A stretch of DNA of 64,000 nt from SAR86 cluster bacterium. GTDB lineage: Bacteria > Pseudomonadota > Gammaproteobacteria > Pseudomonadales > Pseudohongiellaceae. The notes under the pieces are model-generated. The model did not search any database, was not told the DNA's origin, and was given only the letters and a program-made list of their open reading frames with translations. The stretch is taken from contig NVVJ01000003.1 of the NCBI GenBank assembly GCA_002402175.1, positions 56,751 to 120,750 on the forward strand. Direction: 5' to 3'. Shown piece by piece: positions 9,326 to 18,800 of the stretch (positions are counted from its first letter, which is position 1; each line of letters starts with the position of its first letter). The translations under genes were made by a program, and so were the position numbers.

Positions 9326-10360
9326 ATGGATATTACAGAATTACTAGGTTTTAGCGTTAAGCAGGGAGCGTCGGATTTACACATTACGGCAGGTATGCCT
9401 CCGTTGATTCGCGTTGATGGGGATATACGGCGAATCAATGTGCCAGAAATGGATCATAAAGAAGTTCATCAGCTTATTTATGAAATCATGAACGACAAAC
9501 AGCGCAAAGACTATGAGGAGTTTTGGGAAACTGACTTCTCATTTGAAATTCCAAACCTGGCTCGATTTCGCGTAAATGCTTTTGTTCAGAATCGCGGCGC
9601 GGCAGCCGTATTTCGAACAATTCCTTCCAAAGTTCTTACCATGGAGCAGTTGGGAATGGGTGAGATTTTTCGAAAGATCGCCGATGTGCCTCGCGGCCTG
9701 GTGTTAATAACTGGCCCAACGGGCTCAGGCAAAAGTACAACGCTGGCCGCAATGATCGACTATATCAATGAAACCAAGTACGAGCATATTCTAACCATCG
9801 AAGATCCCATAGAATTTGTTCACCAAAGTAAAAAATGCCTGGTGAATCAGCGTGAAGTGCATCGTGATACTCATGGGTTTAATGAAGCACTTCGCTCGGC
9901 TCTACGTGAAGACCCCGATATTATTTTGGTGGGCGAACTTCGAGACCTGGAAACTATTCGCCTGGCACTAACAGCGGCGGAAACCGGCCATCTGGTTTTC
10001 GGTACACTACACACCACTTCCTCTGCAAAAACCGTCGACAGAATAATCGATGTTTTTCCTGCCGCCGAAAAAGACATGGTTCGATCAATGTTATCAGAAT
10101 CATTGCAGGCAGTTATATCCCAGGCCCTGTTGAAAAAGCCTGGCGGCGGTCGAGTGGCCGCACATGAAATCATGATGGGTACACCAGCAATCAGAAACCT
10201 GATTCGAGAAGATAAGGTTGCGCAAATGTATTCGGCTATTCAAACTGGCGCAAGCGTTGGCATGCAAACTCTTGATCAATGTTTGAAAGATTTACTGGCC
10301 AAAGGAATGATTAGTCGCGAAGAAGCAAAAGCCAAGGCCAAAATGCCAGACTCATTTTAG
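9326..10360 (+). CDS. pilT: Type IV pilus retraction ATPase PilT
   Basis: A hexameric secretion-type ATPase that powers pilus retraction and twitching motility, acting at the cytoplasmic face of the inner membrane. The Walker A motif GPTGSGKST is near residue 132. The Asp box/Walker B region is LREDPDIILVGELRDLETI near 193, the His box GHLVFGTLHT near 222, and the PilT-type AIRNLIRE near 289. Length 344 matches PilT. PilU, usually the next gene in Pseudomonas-like genomes, is absent here; ruvX instead converges and overlaps the last 4 bases. Confidence 0.96.
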   Translation: MDITELLGFSVKQGASDLHITAGMPPLIRVDGDIRRINVPEMDHKEVHQLIYEIMNDKQRKDYEEFWETDFSFEIPNLARFRVNAFVQNRGAAAVFRTIPSKVLTMEQLGMGEIFRKIADVPRGLVLITGPTGSGKSTTLAAMIDYINETKYEHILTIEDPIEFVHQSKKCLVNQREVHRDTHGFNEALRSALREDPDIILVGELRDLETIRLALTAAETGHLVFGTLHTTSSAKTVDRIIDVFPAAEKDMVRSMLSESLQAVISQALLKKPGGGRVAAHEIMMGTPAIRNLIREDKVAQMYSAIQTGASVGMQTLDQCLKDLLAKGMISREEAKAKAKMPDSF

Positions 10361-10812
10361 CCCTGGTGTTTGCCTAGTTCTGTAAACCAGTTTTCCAATA
10401 TTATCTGAGCGGCTATATCGTCTATAGCCGCTCTTTTTTTTGCGCCGCTGCTTTCCTCAAGCACCTGTTCGGCCGCCGCGATAGAAGATAGTCTTTCATC
10501 CATACCATAACAGGGTTTATTGAATCGACCGTTGAGGCGATTGGAGAATTTTACAGCCCTAACCATTAGCTTGCTTTCAGAGCCATCAAGATTGTATGGC
10601 ATGCCAACAATGAATACATCGGGACTCCATTCATCGATTAAGGATTCGATTTCTTTCCAGTTAGGAATGCCATCTCGGGCCTTGATAATCTTTATAGCTT
10701 TTGCGGTGCCGGTCAGGCTTTGCCCATAGGCAACGCCAATGCGCTGCGTGCCGTAGTCGAAAGCCAGGGCCGAAATGGGTTTGGTATTAACTGGAAATAT
10801 TGTAAGGGTCAC
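10357..10812 (-). CDS. ruvX: Holliday-junction resolvase-like RuvX (YqgF)
   Basis: A RNase-H-fold nuclease family protein that in several bacteria processes 16S rRNA precursors and Holliday junctions. Residues ALAFDYGTQRIGVAYG near 16 give the first catalytic Asp, FIVGMPYNLDG near 68 is the family signature, and YGMDERLSS near 100 plus the late IDDIAAQIIL complete the acidic site. At 151 residues it is slightly longer than E. coli YqgF (138). It follows yqgE by 25 bases, the usual pairing. Confidence 0.93.
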   Translation of the reverse strand: MTLTIFPVNTKPISALAFDYGTQRIGVAYGQSLTGTAKAIKIIKARDGIPNWKEIESLIDEWSPDVFIVGMPYNLDGSESKLMVRAVKFSNRLNGRFNKPCYGMDERLSSIAAAEQVLEESSGAKKRAAIDDIAAQIILENWFTELGKHQG

Positions 10813-10837
10813 AGAAGTATTTGTTGGCTCTTTTAGC

Positions 10838-11416
10838 TTATGAATGCCCGGCAGCTGGCGAAATTTGTTGCAGGTTTATACCTAATATTGAAGCGGCCTG
10901 TTGCGCTTTATTCTCATAGTCGTGGGAGAAAATAATATCGGCCTCAGCAGGCGCAGTAAGCCATGCATTATTAATAATTTCTTTTTCAAGCTGCCCAGCC
11001 TCCCAGCCAGCACAGCCTAAAGCAACAGCATATCTCTTGGGTCCGCCACCTGCGGCAATCTCCTGCAAGATTGTTTTTGAGGTGCAAATACTTATTCCTT
11101 CAGCGACGTTAACCGATGACTCCCAGGATTCGCTGTTATCGTGAATAATAAAACCTTTGTCGCGCTCAACTGGTCCACCTGCAAGAACACGCTGTTCCTG
11201 GAATAGTTCTTTGTCGATGTTGCAGACAATATCCAGTTCGGCAAATATCTCTGCAACAGATGCCAGCAAGGGTTTATTTATTACAATACCAAGAGCACCC
11301 TCGTTATTATGTTTCCACAGGTAAGTGACACTATGCGCAAAATAGGAATCCACCATTTGCGGCATAGCAATCAAAAATTGATTTTCGAGAAACCCCGAAT
11401 CAGATTTAGTATTCAT
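10838..11416 (-). CDS. YqgE/AlgH family protein
   Basis: A 192-residue member of the YqgE/AlgH (DUF179) family. Conserved blocks include FLIAMPQMVDSYFAHSVTYL at the N terminus, EGALGIVINKPL near residue 40, VLAGGPVERDKGFIIH near 78, and AVALGCAGWEAGQLEKEI near 130. AlgH was originally linked to alginate regulation in Pseudomonas, but a molecular function is not established. It lies between the tonB-like gene and ruvX, the standard order. Confidence 0.93.
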   Translation of the reverse strand: MNTKSDSGFLENQFLIAMPQMVDSYFAHSVTYLWKHNNEGALGIVINKPLLASVAEIFAELDIVCNIDKELFQEQRVLAGGPVERDKGFIIHDNSESWESSVNVAEGISICTSKTILQEIAAGGGPKRYAVALGCAGWEAGQLEKEIINNAWLTAPAEADIIFSHDYENKAQQAASILGINLQQISPAAGHS

Positions 11417-11459
11417 AGGCGTAATATTTCGACAGTTAGTTATTAAACGCTGAGTCAGC

Positions 11460-12335
11460 TTAGTAGCTGGTTAAGGCATTTCCTTCGTGGAATCGCCAGG
11501 TGCGTATAATCTCCAGTATATCAGCTTGTGCACGCATTGCCTCAGGGAAAGGCTCAAACGGCGCAGCCAGCCTTACAATTTCTACGGCAGCCTGGTCTAG
11601 TACGCTATGCCCAGAAGACCGCAGTATCTGTATGTTTTGAATTCTACCGTCGGGCAATATAGCAACCATTAAACGCAGGCTTCCATATAACTGCTGCTCT
11701 CGTGCCTGCTCTGGGTAATTTATATTGCCTACCGCTTCTATTCTGCGTCGCCAGCCATCAAGGTAGAGTGCGTCATGGCTCTTTATAGTTGAAGCAGATG
11801 AGATTGTGTACTTTCTAGGGCGCTTGGCATACGCCTGTCTTTGTAAATCAAGTTGAGCTTGCAGGCTAGCTATTGCAAGACTTAATTCGTTGGGCGCTGC
11901 GTTTTCCGAAATCAGTTGTTCAGTGTCAGGTTCTAGTTCTTCCAGTTGCTGCTGTACCTGATCGCTACTGCGAATAGAAGCGATGACAGCGGCGTCTAAA
12001 ATTTCGGCGTCGCTGAGAATGTCTGGTGCCTGGGGGATAGGAATAACTTTCTGTATAGTGTCGGCGTTGAAATCTGATTCGAAAGGCGAGCTTGGGGCTG
12101 CCTTGGAATCTAATGTGCCGCTGCCTATTTGATTTTCCTGCGCAAGAAAGTCAGCCTCATCTGGCGCTAGCTCACTTCGATATTGAGCCATAGTTATTTC
12201 AAGAGTGGGCTCGCTATTGAGTTCTTCAAAATAGGTGAAGCCCACGCCAAGGATAATTATGGCGTGCACGCATGCCGAGAGAAAAACCGTAAAGCCGAAA
12301 CGTTCTTTTGAAAGATCGTCATCGGTATTAGCCAT
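11460..12335 (-). CDS. TonB-family energy transducer
   Basis: An inner-membrane anchored periplasmic protein of the TonB family, which couples the proton-motive force through ExbB/ExbD to outer-membrane receptors. One N-terminal membrane segment (about residues 14-35, FTVFLSACVHAIIILGVG) precedes a long low-complexity linker with predicted helix (about 150-170). A C-terminal TonB domain (about 205-290) contains YPEQAREQQLYGSLRL, LPDGRIQNIQILRSSGH and the closing RTWRFH. The linker lacks the Pro-Lys/Glu repeats of E. coli TonB. The gshB-tonB-yqgE-ruvX order is conserved in Pseudomonas relatives, where this is a second TonB paralogue. No exbB/exbD neighbours are present. Confidence 0.88.
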   Translation of the reverse strand: MANTDDDLSKERFGFTVFLSACVHAIIILGVGFTYFEELNSEPTLEITMAQYRSELAPDEADFLAQENQIGSGTLDSKAAPSSPFESDFNADTIQKVIPIPQAPDILSDAEILDAAVIASIRSSDQVQQQLEELEPDTEQLISENAAPNELSLAIASLQAQLDLQRQAYAKRPRKYTISSASTIKSHDALYLDGWRRRIEAVGNINYPEQAREQQLYGSLRLMVAILPDGRIQNIQILRSSGHSVLDQAAVEIVRLAAPFEPFPEAMRAQADILEIIRTWRFHEGNALTSY

Positions 12336-12355
12336 GGAAGTGCCTCGTGCGGGTT

Positions 12356-13309
12356 TTAGTTGGCCTGCAGCTTCTGTTGAATGCAGTCCATCAAGTCTCC
12401 AGCGATATCGAGATTAAAGGCTCGATCGATCTCTCTAATGCAAGTTGGGCTGGTGACGTTTATTTCCGTAAGGTAGTCGCCAATTACATCTAAGCCTACG
12501 AATAATAATCCTTTCTCGCGAAGAGTGGGGCCGATTTGATCACAAATCCAGCGATCTTTGTCTGTGAGTTCCTGAGCGAGCCCAGTGCCGCCGGCTGCCA
12601 AATTCCCCCTTGTTTCGCCTGATGCGGGAATTCTTGCCAAAGCGTAGTTCACCGGATTTCCATCTATCATCAGGACGCGTTTGTCTCCATTAACGATATC
12701 AGGTATGAATTTTTGGGCCATTATTTGTAGACGGCCATTATCAGTCAGAGTTTCGATAACAACGCTCAAATTTGGATCATTAGCCTTTATCCGAAAGATT
12801 GAAGATCCGCCCATTCCATCAAGCGGTTTGTATATTACGTCTTCGTGCTGTTTGTGGAATGCCTTTAGCTTTTCTTCGGAAGACGCCACCAGCACAGGAG
12901 GGCAACACTGGGGAAATTGAGTGGCGAATAGCTTTTCGTTGCAGTCACGTAGGCTTTGAGGGTTATTGACTATCAGTACACCGTCTCGTTGCGCTTGTTC
13001 AAGTAAATAGGTGGAGTATATGTAATCCATATTGAAAGGCGGGTCTTTGCGCATGAGAACTACATCAAGCTCCGACAAGGCGATATCGGATTTGCTGCCC
13101 AGGCTAAACCAGTCAGATTCATCATCTTTTACTGAAAGTGTTTGAATGGTTGCTCGAGCGTGCCCCTGATCCAGATACAAATCAGATTGCAGCATATAGT
13201 GAATAATCCAACCGCGGCTCTGTGCCGCCAGTAACATAGCTAGAGTCGTATCTTTCTTTACCGTAATGGATTCGATTGGATCCATTACTACGCCAAGTTT
13301 TACACCCAT
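12356..13309 (-). CDS. gshB: Glutathione synthetase
   Basis: An ATP-grasp ligase joining gamma-glutamylcysteine and glycine to form glutathione. The N-terminal segment MGVKLGVVMDPIESI is diagnostic. The ATP-grasp glycine loop is DVIYKPLDGMGGSSIFR near residue 160. The substrate loop IPASGETRGNLAAGG near 228 and LDVIGDYLTEINVTSPTC near 275 are intact. At 317 residues it is the normal bacterial GshB length. The first enzyme of the pathway, gshA, is in the same window 34 kb away. The gene begins a minus-strand run with the tonB-like gene, yqgE and ruvX. Confidence 0.97.
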   Translation of the reverse strand: MGVKLGVVMDPIESITVKKDTTLAMLLAAQSRGWIIHYMLQSDLYLDQGHARATIQTLSVKDDESDWFSLGSKSDIALSELDVVLMRKDPPFNMDYIYSTYLLEQAQRDGVLIVNNPQSLRDCNEKLFATQFPQCCPPVLVASSEEKLKAFHKQHEDVIYKPLDGMGGSSIFRIKANDPNLSVVIETLTDNGRLQIMAQKFIPDIVNGDKRVLMIDGNPVNYALARIPASGETRGNLAAGGTGLAQELTDKDRWICDQIGPTLREKGLLFVGLDVIGDYLTEINVTSPTCIREIDRAFNLDIAGDLMDCIQQKLQAN

Positions 13310-13429
13310 TCTATTAGTCCTGTAAGATTAACGGCGAGATCATATCTCACTTTATCCATAGAAGCGATGACCTCAAAAATGCCAAAATCAGATGGCTGGA
13401 TGATTTTTCAGATTCGAGCTTAAAGTCGC

Positions 13430-13435
13430 TATAAT
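13430..13435 (+). promoter_or_regulatory. Perfect -10 hexamer ahead of the polysaccharide genes
   Basis: TATAAT lies in the 144-base gap between gshB and the divergent membrane-protein gene. A weak -35 (TTCAGA, 13407-13412) is 17 bases upstream. Initiation about 7 bases downstream would leave an RNA leader of some 12 bases before a TTG at 13454 or 24 bases before the GTG at 13466. A sigma-70 promoter for the glycosyltransferase island is inferred. Confidence 0.5.
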
Positions 13436-13465
13436 GGTACCAGATTACAATATTTGTGGAATAAC

Positions 13466-13975
13466 GTGAAAAATTTTGGATTTGCCTGGGGCATAGGAGG
13501 AGTTCTTCTCCTGCTCATATTTGCCATATTCAGGCTAGCACCAATGGCGCTGGCATTGACCGGTTTACCCCTGACGCCGTGGCACTGGGTGGCACTGATA
13601 TTTAGTGTCCTTTATATGGGTTATGCTGAAGGTTATAAGGGATTTCATCTGGGGTTTGCGCCTAGAGTTGTATCACGAGCAAATTATCTACGTGATAACC
13701 CTCGTGCCGCCCATGTTATTCTGGCACCACTTTTCTGCATGGGATATATCTATGCAACCAAAAAACGACAGCTAATCTCGTTCGCGCTTACTTTTATGAT
13801 CATCTGTTTTATCTCTATCGCCAGAATCTTACCGCAGCCCTGGCGAGGAATTCTGGATTCAGGAGTTGTCGTAGGCCTAACGATGGGAATTATTTCAATT
13901 CTTTACTTTTTAGCTCTGGCAATCAGAAATCCAGACCTCATTCGCGTCTCAGCCGAAGTGCCCGGTGACACATAA
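13466..13975 (+). CDS. Small integral membrane protein of unknown function
   Basis: About 169 residues with four to five hydrophobic segments (about residues 3-30, 40-55, 85-100, 104-125 and 130-155) and a short soluble tail. A conserved-looking cytoplasmic loop (GYKGFHLGFAPRVVSRA, about 55-75) lies between segments. No family is recognised. The GTG at 13466 was chosen because GTGGA sits 6 bases upstream; a TTG at 13454 would add four residues but has no Shine-Dalgarno sequence. The stop overlaps the next glycosyltransferase gene by 11 bases, so it is probably co-translated with it and may act in the same surface-glycan process. Confidence 0.8.
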   Translation: MKNFGFAWGIGGVLLLLIFAIFRLAPMALALTGLPLTPWHWVALIFSVLYMGYAEGYKGFHLGFAPRVVSRANYLRDNPRAAHVILAPLFCMGYIYATKKRQLISFALTFMIICFISIARILPQPWRGILDSGVVVGLTMGIISILYFLALAIRNPDLIRVSAEVPGDT

Positions 13976-14897
13976 AGAAACAACAGATGCAGACGTAGCT
14001 ACTCCAGTAAGAACTTGCGCGGTGGTAGTTACCTATAACCCAGACATAACGCCACTGCTGACATTGTTGAATCAGCTAAACAAAGAGACAGATTTCATTG
14101 TTATCGACAATGGCTCTCTTGGCATTGAATCACTAGCAGAATCCATTGTTGTATACAGCCGCTGCATTGAAATCATAAAACTTTCTGAGAACGAAGGCCT
14201 GGCAAAAGCACTGAACAGAGGAATTAACTGGGCCATAGAGAATAAATATCAATATTTGTTTCTCTTTGATCAGGACAGCAGCCTTTGCAATCTCTTTATC
14301 AGCCGAATGATTTCCGCTTATGAAGATATTGTCCAGCAAAGCAAGATTAGGCTAGCGGCAATAGGGCCAAGAATAATCAATCCCCAGTCAACGCGTCAGA
14401 CTCCATTCAAACTATTTAATCGCCTGCTATTTCGTTCGGATCAAGTATTTGCCAATAGCAAGAACCATTTTAAGGCTGACTTCCTTATAACATCAGGCTC
14501 GCTATTCCCTTTGAAATACATTAATGAAATTGGCTTAATGAAAGAGAACTACTTCATAGATAATGTAGATTTGGAGTGGTGCTTTCGAGCTAAATCAAAA
14601 GGCTTCGATCTGGCGGGCACTAATGATGCGGTGTTATATCACGCCATAGGTGAGCGAAGCTTGCACCCGCTTGTCAGGGCCGGAATCATGGCGCAGCACA
14701 ATCCGTCTCGTACCTATTATTCCAGCAGGAATAGAGTTCATCTGTATGGTGTTGCCTACGCGCCCTGGGGTTGGAAATACCGAGATCTGATTCGGTTTAC
14801 TATTAAGGCTATATGGCTATTGCTTACTTCGCCGGAGCGTAAGCAATACTGGCTTAGTATTCGCTCAGGCATCAAAGACGCTAAATCATTAAGTTGA
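13965..14897 (+). CDS. GT2 glycosyltransferase, rhamnosyltransferase-like
   Basis: A 310-residue family-2 glycosyltransferase. AVVVTYNPDITPLLTLLN opens the nucleotide-sugar fold at residue 19. The metal-binding FLFDQDSS (DxD-type) is near 103, and DNVDLEWCFRAKSKGFDLAG near 205 is the ED-like catalytic region. The pattern is that of RfbF/WbbL-type rhamnosyltransferases, which add deoxy sugars to O-antigen or exopolysaccharide. Acceptor and donor cannot be told from sequence. It starts with GTG inside the end of the membrane-protein gene (11-base overlap), with the next glycosyltransferase starting 6 bases downstream, so the three form an operon. Confidence 0.88.
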   Translation: MTHKETTDADVATPVRTCAVVVTYNPDITPLLTLLNQLNKETDFIVIDNGSLGIESLAESIVVYSRCIEIIKLSENEGLAKALNRGINWAIENKYQYLFLFDQDSSLCNLFISRMISAYEDIVQQSKIRLAAIGPRIINPQSTRQTPFKLFNRLLFRSDQVFANSKNHFKADFLITSGSLFPLKYINEIGLMKENYFIDNVDLEWCFRAKSKGFDLAGTNDAVLYHAIGERSLHPLVRAGIMAQHNPSRTYYSSRNRVHLYGVAYAPWGWKYRDLIRFTIKAIWLLLTSPERKQYWLSIRSGIKDAKSLS

Positions 14898-14903
14898 GAC
14901 AGT

Positions 14904-15839
14904 ATGGGAACCGAACCAAAAATTGCAATATTGTTATCCGCCTATAATGGCGGTAGGTTTCTTGCTGAACAACTCGATTCAATTCTAAACCAAACATATA
15001 AAAATAGTTTAATCGTAGTTCGTGATGACGGTTCAAGCGACGAGACGGTTGCTTTGATACAGAAATACAGTGAGGAATATTCTGATAGATTTCATTTTGT
15101 TGTAGGGGAAGAAAAAAACAGAGGGGCTAGCGGAAGCTTTTCGTATTTGATCGAATATGTATTAGCAAACAAAGAAGAGTTGGGATTGAATGCAGCCTAT
15201 ATGATGTTCTGCGATCAGGATGACATCTGGTTTGCAAATAAAGTTGAAGTTCAGGTTGCTGCCATGCTGAAACAAGAACAGGAAAATCAACAAGAGTTAC
15301 CGGTTTTGATTCATAGTGACTTGCAGGTGGTTTCAGAACAGAACGCCACGATTGCTGAATCTTTCATTGAGTATCAAGGTTTGGAGATTGAGAGAAACCG
15401 ATTTTCAAATATGCTTATAAGTAATTTGGTTACTGGTTGTACAGCGTTCATTAATGAAAACCTTGCCAAGAAAGCAGTGCCAGTTCCCGACAGCGCCATT
15501 ATGCACGATTGGTGGATGGCTCTGGTGGCAACAGCATTTGGCAAGCTTGTATATCTTGATACTCCTCTTGTTTATTACCGGCAGCATGACAAGAACACGA
15601 TAGGGGCAAAAGAGCATGTGAAGCCGGTGTATTCTCGTAGTCAATTTGTGGCTAAGTTACTCTCTCGAAAAGCGAGCTCCCACTTGCAGGAAGTTGCCTC
15701 CCAGGCAAAAGGATTTTCGATGTATTACAAGCAGGAATTGAAGTTAAGGCATAAGATATTCTTGAATTTAGCCGTCAGACTCAAATCTGATAATGCAATT
15801 ATACAGAGAATAATATTCCGACTGTTACGAGTTGGGTGA
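14904..15839 (+). CDS. GT2 glycosyltransferase
   Basis: A 311-residue family-2 glycosyltransferase. The N terminus reads IAILLSAYNGGRFLAEQLDSI. VVRDDGSSDET is near residue 43 and the DxD element is FCDQDDIWF near 106. A late HDWWMALVATAFG near 195 is typical of alpha-L-rhamnose transferases of the RfbG type. It follows the previous transferase by 6 bases. Its 3' end overlaps the convergent giant glycosyltransferase gene by 15 bases. Role in O-antigen or capsule assembly is inferred from context. Confidence 0.88.
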   Translation: MGTEPKIAILLSAYNGGRFLAEQLDSILNQTYKNSLIVVRDDGSSDETVALIQKYSEEYSDRFHFVVGEEKNRGASGSFSYLIEYVLANKEELGLNAAYMMFCDQDDIWFANKVEVQVAAMLKQEQENQQELPVLIHSDLQVVSEQNATIAESFIEYQGLEIERNRFSNMLISNLVTGCTAFINENLAKKAVPVPDSAIMHDWWMALVATAFGKLVYLDTPLVYYRQHDKNTIGAKEHVKPVYSRSQFVAKLLSRKASSHLQEVASQAKGFSMYYKQELKLRHKIFLNLAVRLKSDNAIIQRIIFRLLRVG

Positions 15840-18800
15840 TCGGGCGGCGATGATTCTTTGAATTGAAGACAGTCGCTTTTTCATCTGTGACCCGATTGCC
15901 TTTGCTGAAAAATTTGTCTGAATTGTGTTCCTGGCATTTTCTCCAATTGATTTTGCTAATGCAGGATCAGAAACCAGTTTTCGCATCAACTCTGCTGCAT
16001 GCTCGTAGTCAGGCTGCGCCCATATCTGGCCCGCTTCATATGGTCCAAAATCCTTCTCCAATTTTTTAAGCTGGTAATTTACCCTCAGGCAATTAGAGTC
16101 AGTCATATACTGCAAATTTCCTGACCAATTCGTGAGTAATGCTACCTTTCCCAGGAACATAGCCTCAGCGGGCCCTAATCCAAAGCCTTCGGCACGATGT
16201 AAGGACAGAAAACAATCGATATTAATAAGCAGAGAGTCGACAGAGTCTCGATCAAGGTGTTTGCCTAAGATAATAATATTAGAATAGTCAGCTATTGTTT
16301 CTTCTAGTTCATTCAATGTATTTTCGTCAACGTTGTTAACTTTTATTATAAGCGCTGTGCTTGTATCGTTCTTTTCAAAGGCGCGCATAAAGGCAGTGAT
16401 TGCTCCAGCTGGATTTTTTCGTTCATTGACACTGTGAGTATCAAACATGCACAAAAATAGAAAGCGATTCTCTGGTAGACCAAGATCCTTTTTAGAGAGC
16501 AAAAATTTACTGGTTAACTCAATAGCATGAGGGATAGTAATTACAGGAACTGGAGATTTCATGGAAATTGCATCATTCACGAAAGTAGAAGGAGTCCAAA
16601 TTTCATCTAGGTGTTCAAACGAAGATAGCCATTTATCTGGAAATTCAGGCAACTCCCACGCCCAGTAACCTATGTTGTATTTGTTCGCTACACAGTGTTC
16701 GCCAAGGTCAGCAAGTGCATTAGGAATGTGATCAGCATTTATGTGAATCAAATTTATGTCATATTCAGGAAGAAGAGTTTCTTTGTGATGCCAACGAAGG
16801 TTGTCCATTCTCGAAGGGTTACCATCTTCTATGTTTAGAATTCCAAACGGGATATTGGCAGCATTGAGTGCGTTGGCATTTCCTCTTGCGGCTTCACCTA
16901 CGCCCATTTCGGCTCTTATGTAGGCGATCAGGTTAACACCGACATCTTCGACGCCAGCCTGAGATTTGTCCTGAACTTGAAAGATCGACGATTTCGACAC
17001 GTCATCAGATTGAAGATCATATTCTCGCAAGGAGCAATCTTCACTTTGTAAACTTAGGTTCGGGTTGTAATAGGGATCTCCTTTTTCGAAGTAGTGTCCC
17101 CAGTTTTTCCACATCCTCTGCTCATCTTTTAAAATGGGCGTGTTCTTCCTGCTTACACTTTCATGATGGATAAGCTTACTGTAAGGCGTCCAGACATTGC
17201 GATATCCGGAGTCAATTGCCCGAAGGCATAAATCGATATCGTTTCCGGCAATCGGTAAGTTTTCATCAAATTTCCCTAGCGCAATAAATTTCTCACGATC
17301 TATCATCATGCATGCACCCGTTACGGCGGATGTTTCTCTAACTACCAGGTCGAGATTCTGGTAATTGCCAGAATCAGGAACAATTTTGTGAAACAGATGT
17401 CTTGCGCCTCCACCGTGGTCAACCAAAAACACGCCAGCGTGCTGTATTGCACCGTTAGGGTATAGTAATAAACTCCCTACGACGCCCACGTCAGACCTTA
17501 CAGCTTGCCTTACAAGCTCGCCTAGCCAGTCAGTGTTGAGAACTTCGATATCGTCATTCAGAAAAAGCAGGAGTTCGCCCTTACTATGCTCTACTCCGAT
17601 ATTGTTTAGCCTAGACCAGTTAAACGCCTGGTCGCATTCAATAAGCTTAATAGTTGGGTCCTGTAGGTTAGCAATATAATCAATGCCTTGAGGATGCGCG
17701 CCACGACCGTTGTCCAGAACAATAATTTCAAAATTTTGATATTCAGTCTTGTCGCGAATAGATTCGATACATGGTTTCACAAACTTCAGGTTTCCAGTTG
17801 TGGGTATGACAATAGAAACCATGGGAGATTCTTCTGTTCTCCATTTAATATGACGAGTCTTATGCTCGGGGAAGGAAATAATATCTACGGCTGCTGCTTT
17901 CCATCCCAGATACTTCCTTACTCTTTCCGATTCATCTTCAAATAGTTCGAGGCTCGCCGTGTCTGACAATGGAAAGCCTGACCACAATATTTTTGGAATA
18001 CGCTGTATCTGGCTTGAAAGCCCTGTTAAGCAGAGCAGCAATTCATATCGCCATGCCAGGGTTTTAAAAAACAATTCGCTCGTCGGTAAATTTGGCCACT
18101 TTTCACTCAGAAAATTGTTGGCAATAAAATAAATGCCACCAACGTAATTTGAGCTCATTAGATGATCACTTGACCAGGAAAATGTAAAAACTGGACGAAC
18201 CCTTCTTCCGTTAGCTTCGCGAATATCGTGATCAAAGTAGATGACCTCAGCTTGTTCTTGTTTATCAGCTACAAAATCCCACAAAGCAGAATCAGTAAAT
18301 GTTTCACCCAGTTCCACAAACCCGGTAAACCCTGGAGAGCCCACTGACAGTAAGACAGCTTGCGATAAATCGTCGACACACTGAATTCTTTCAGAATCGA
18401 GTTCTGTCATTTTACCGTAGTTATTCAAGTTTTCTGTTCCAAGCAAATAGCAACGCCAGTGCTTATAAGTTTGCGTGAGCAAACTCTTAATAGTATTCAG
18501 AAGCCGGTCATCAATAGATTCTGTAGATGCATGCGCGTAAAGAATCAGGTTAATTACAGGTGGATTTTGTAAATTTTCAGATTCAATTAATTGTTTGTGA
18601 CTAGTCTCTTTCGAAGGACGACTATTTTTAATCCAGTTCTGGTAAACAGAAATACTGTCTAGAAAAACAAAAGGGATACTTTGAATTGACTCATTCGATG
18701 CATGATCTCTAGCTTCAATGGTTAATATATGTTCGCCTGGGCTTAAGTCAGGAAGAGCCAGCTTAAAATTAAAACCAATTCGCGCGGCCTCTTCTCTGGA

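Noticed and set aside
13454..13465. TTG start for the membrane protein
   Set aside because: No Shine-Dalgarno sequence at the right distance; the GTG at 13466 has GTGGA 6 bases upstream.
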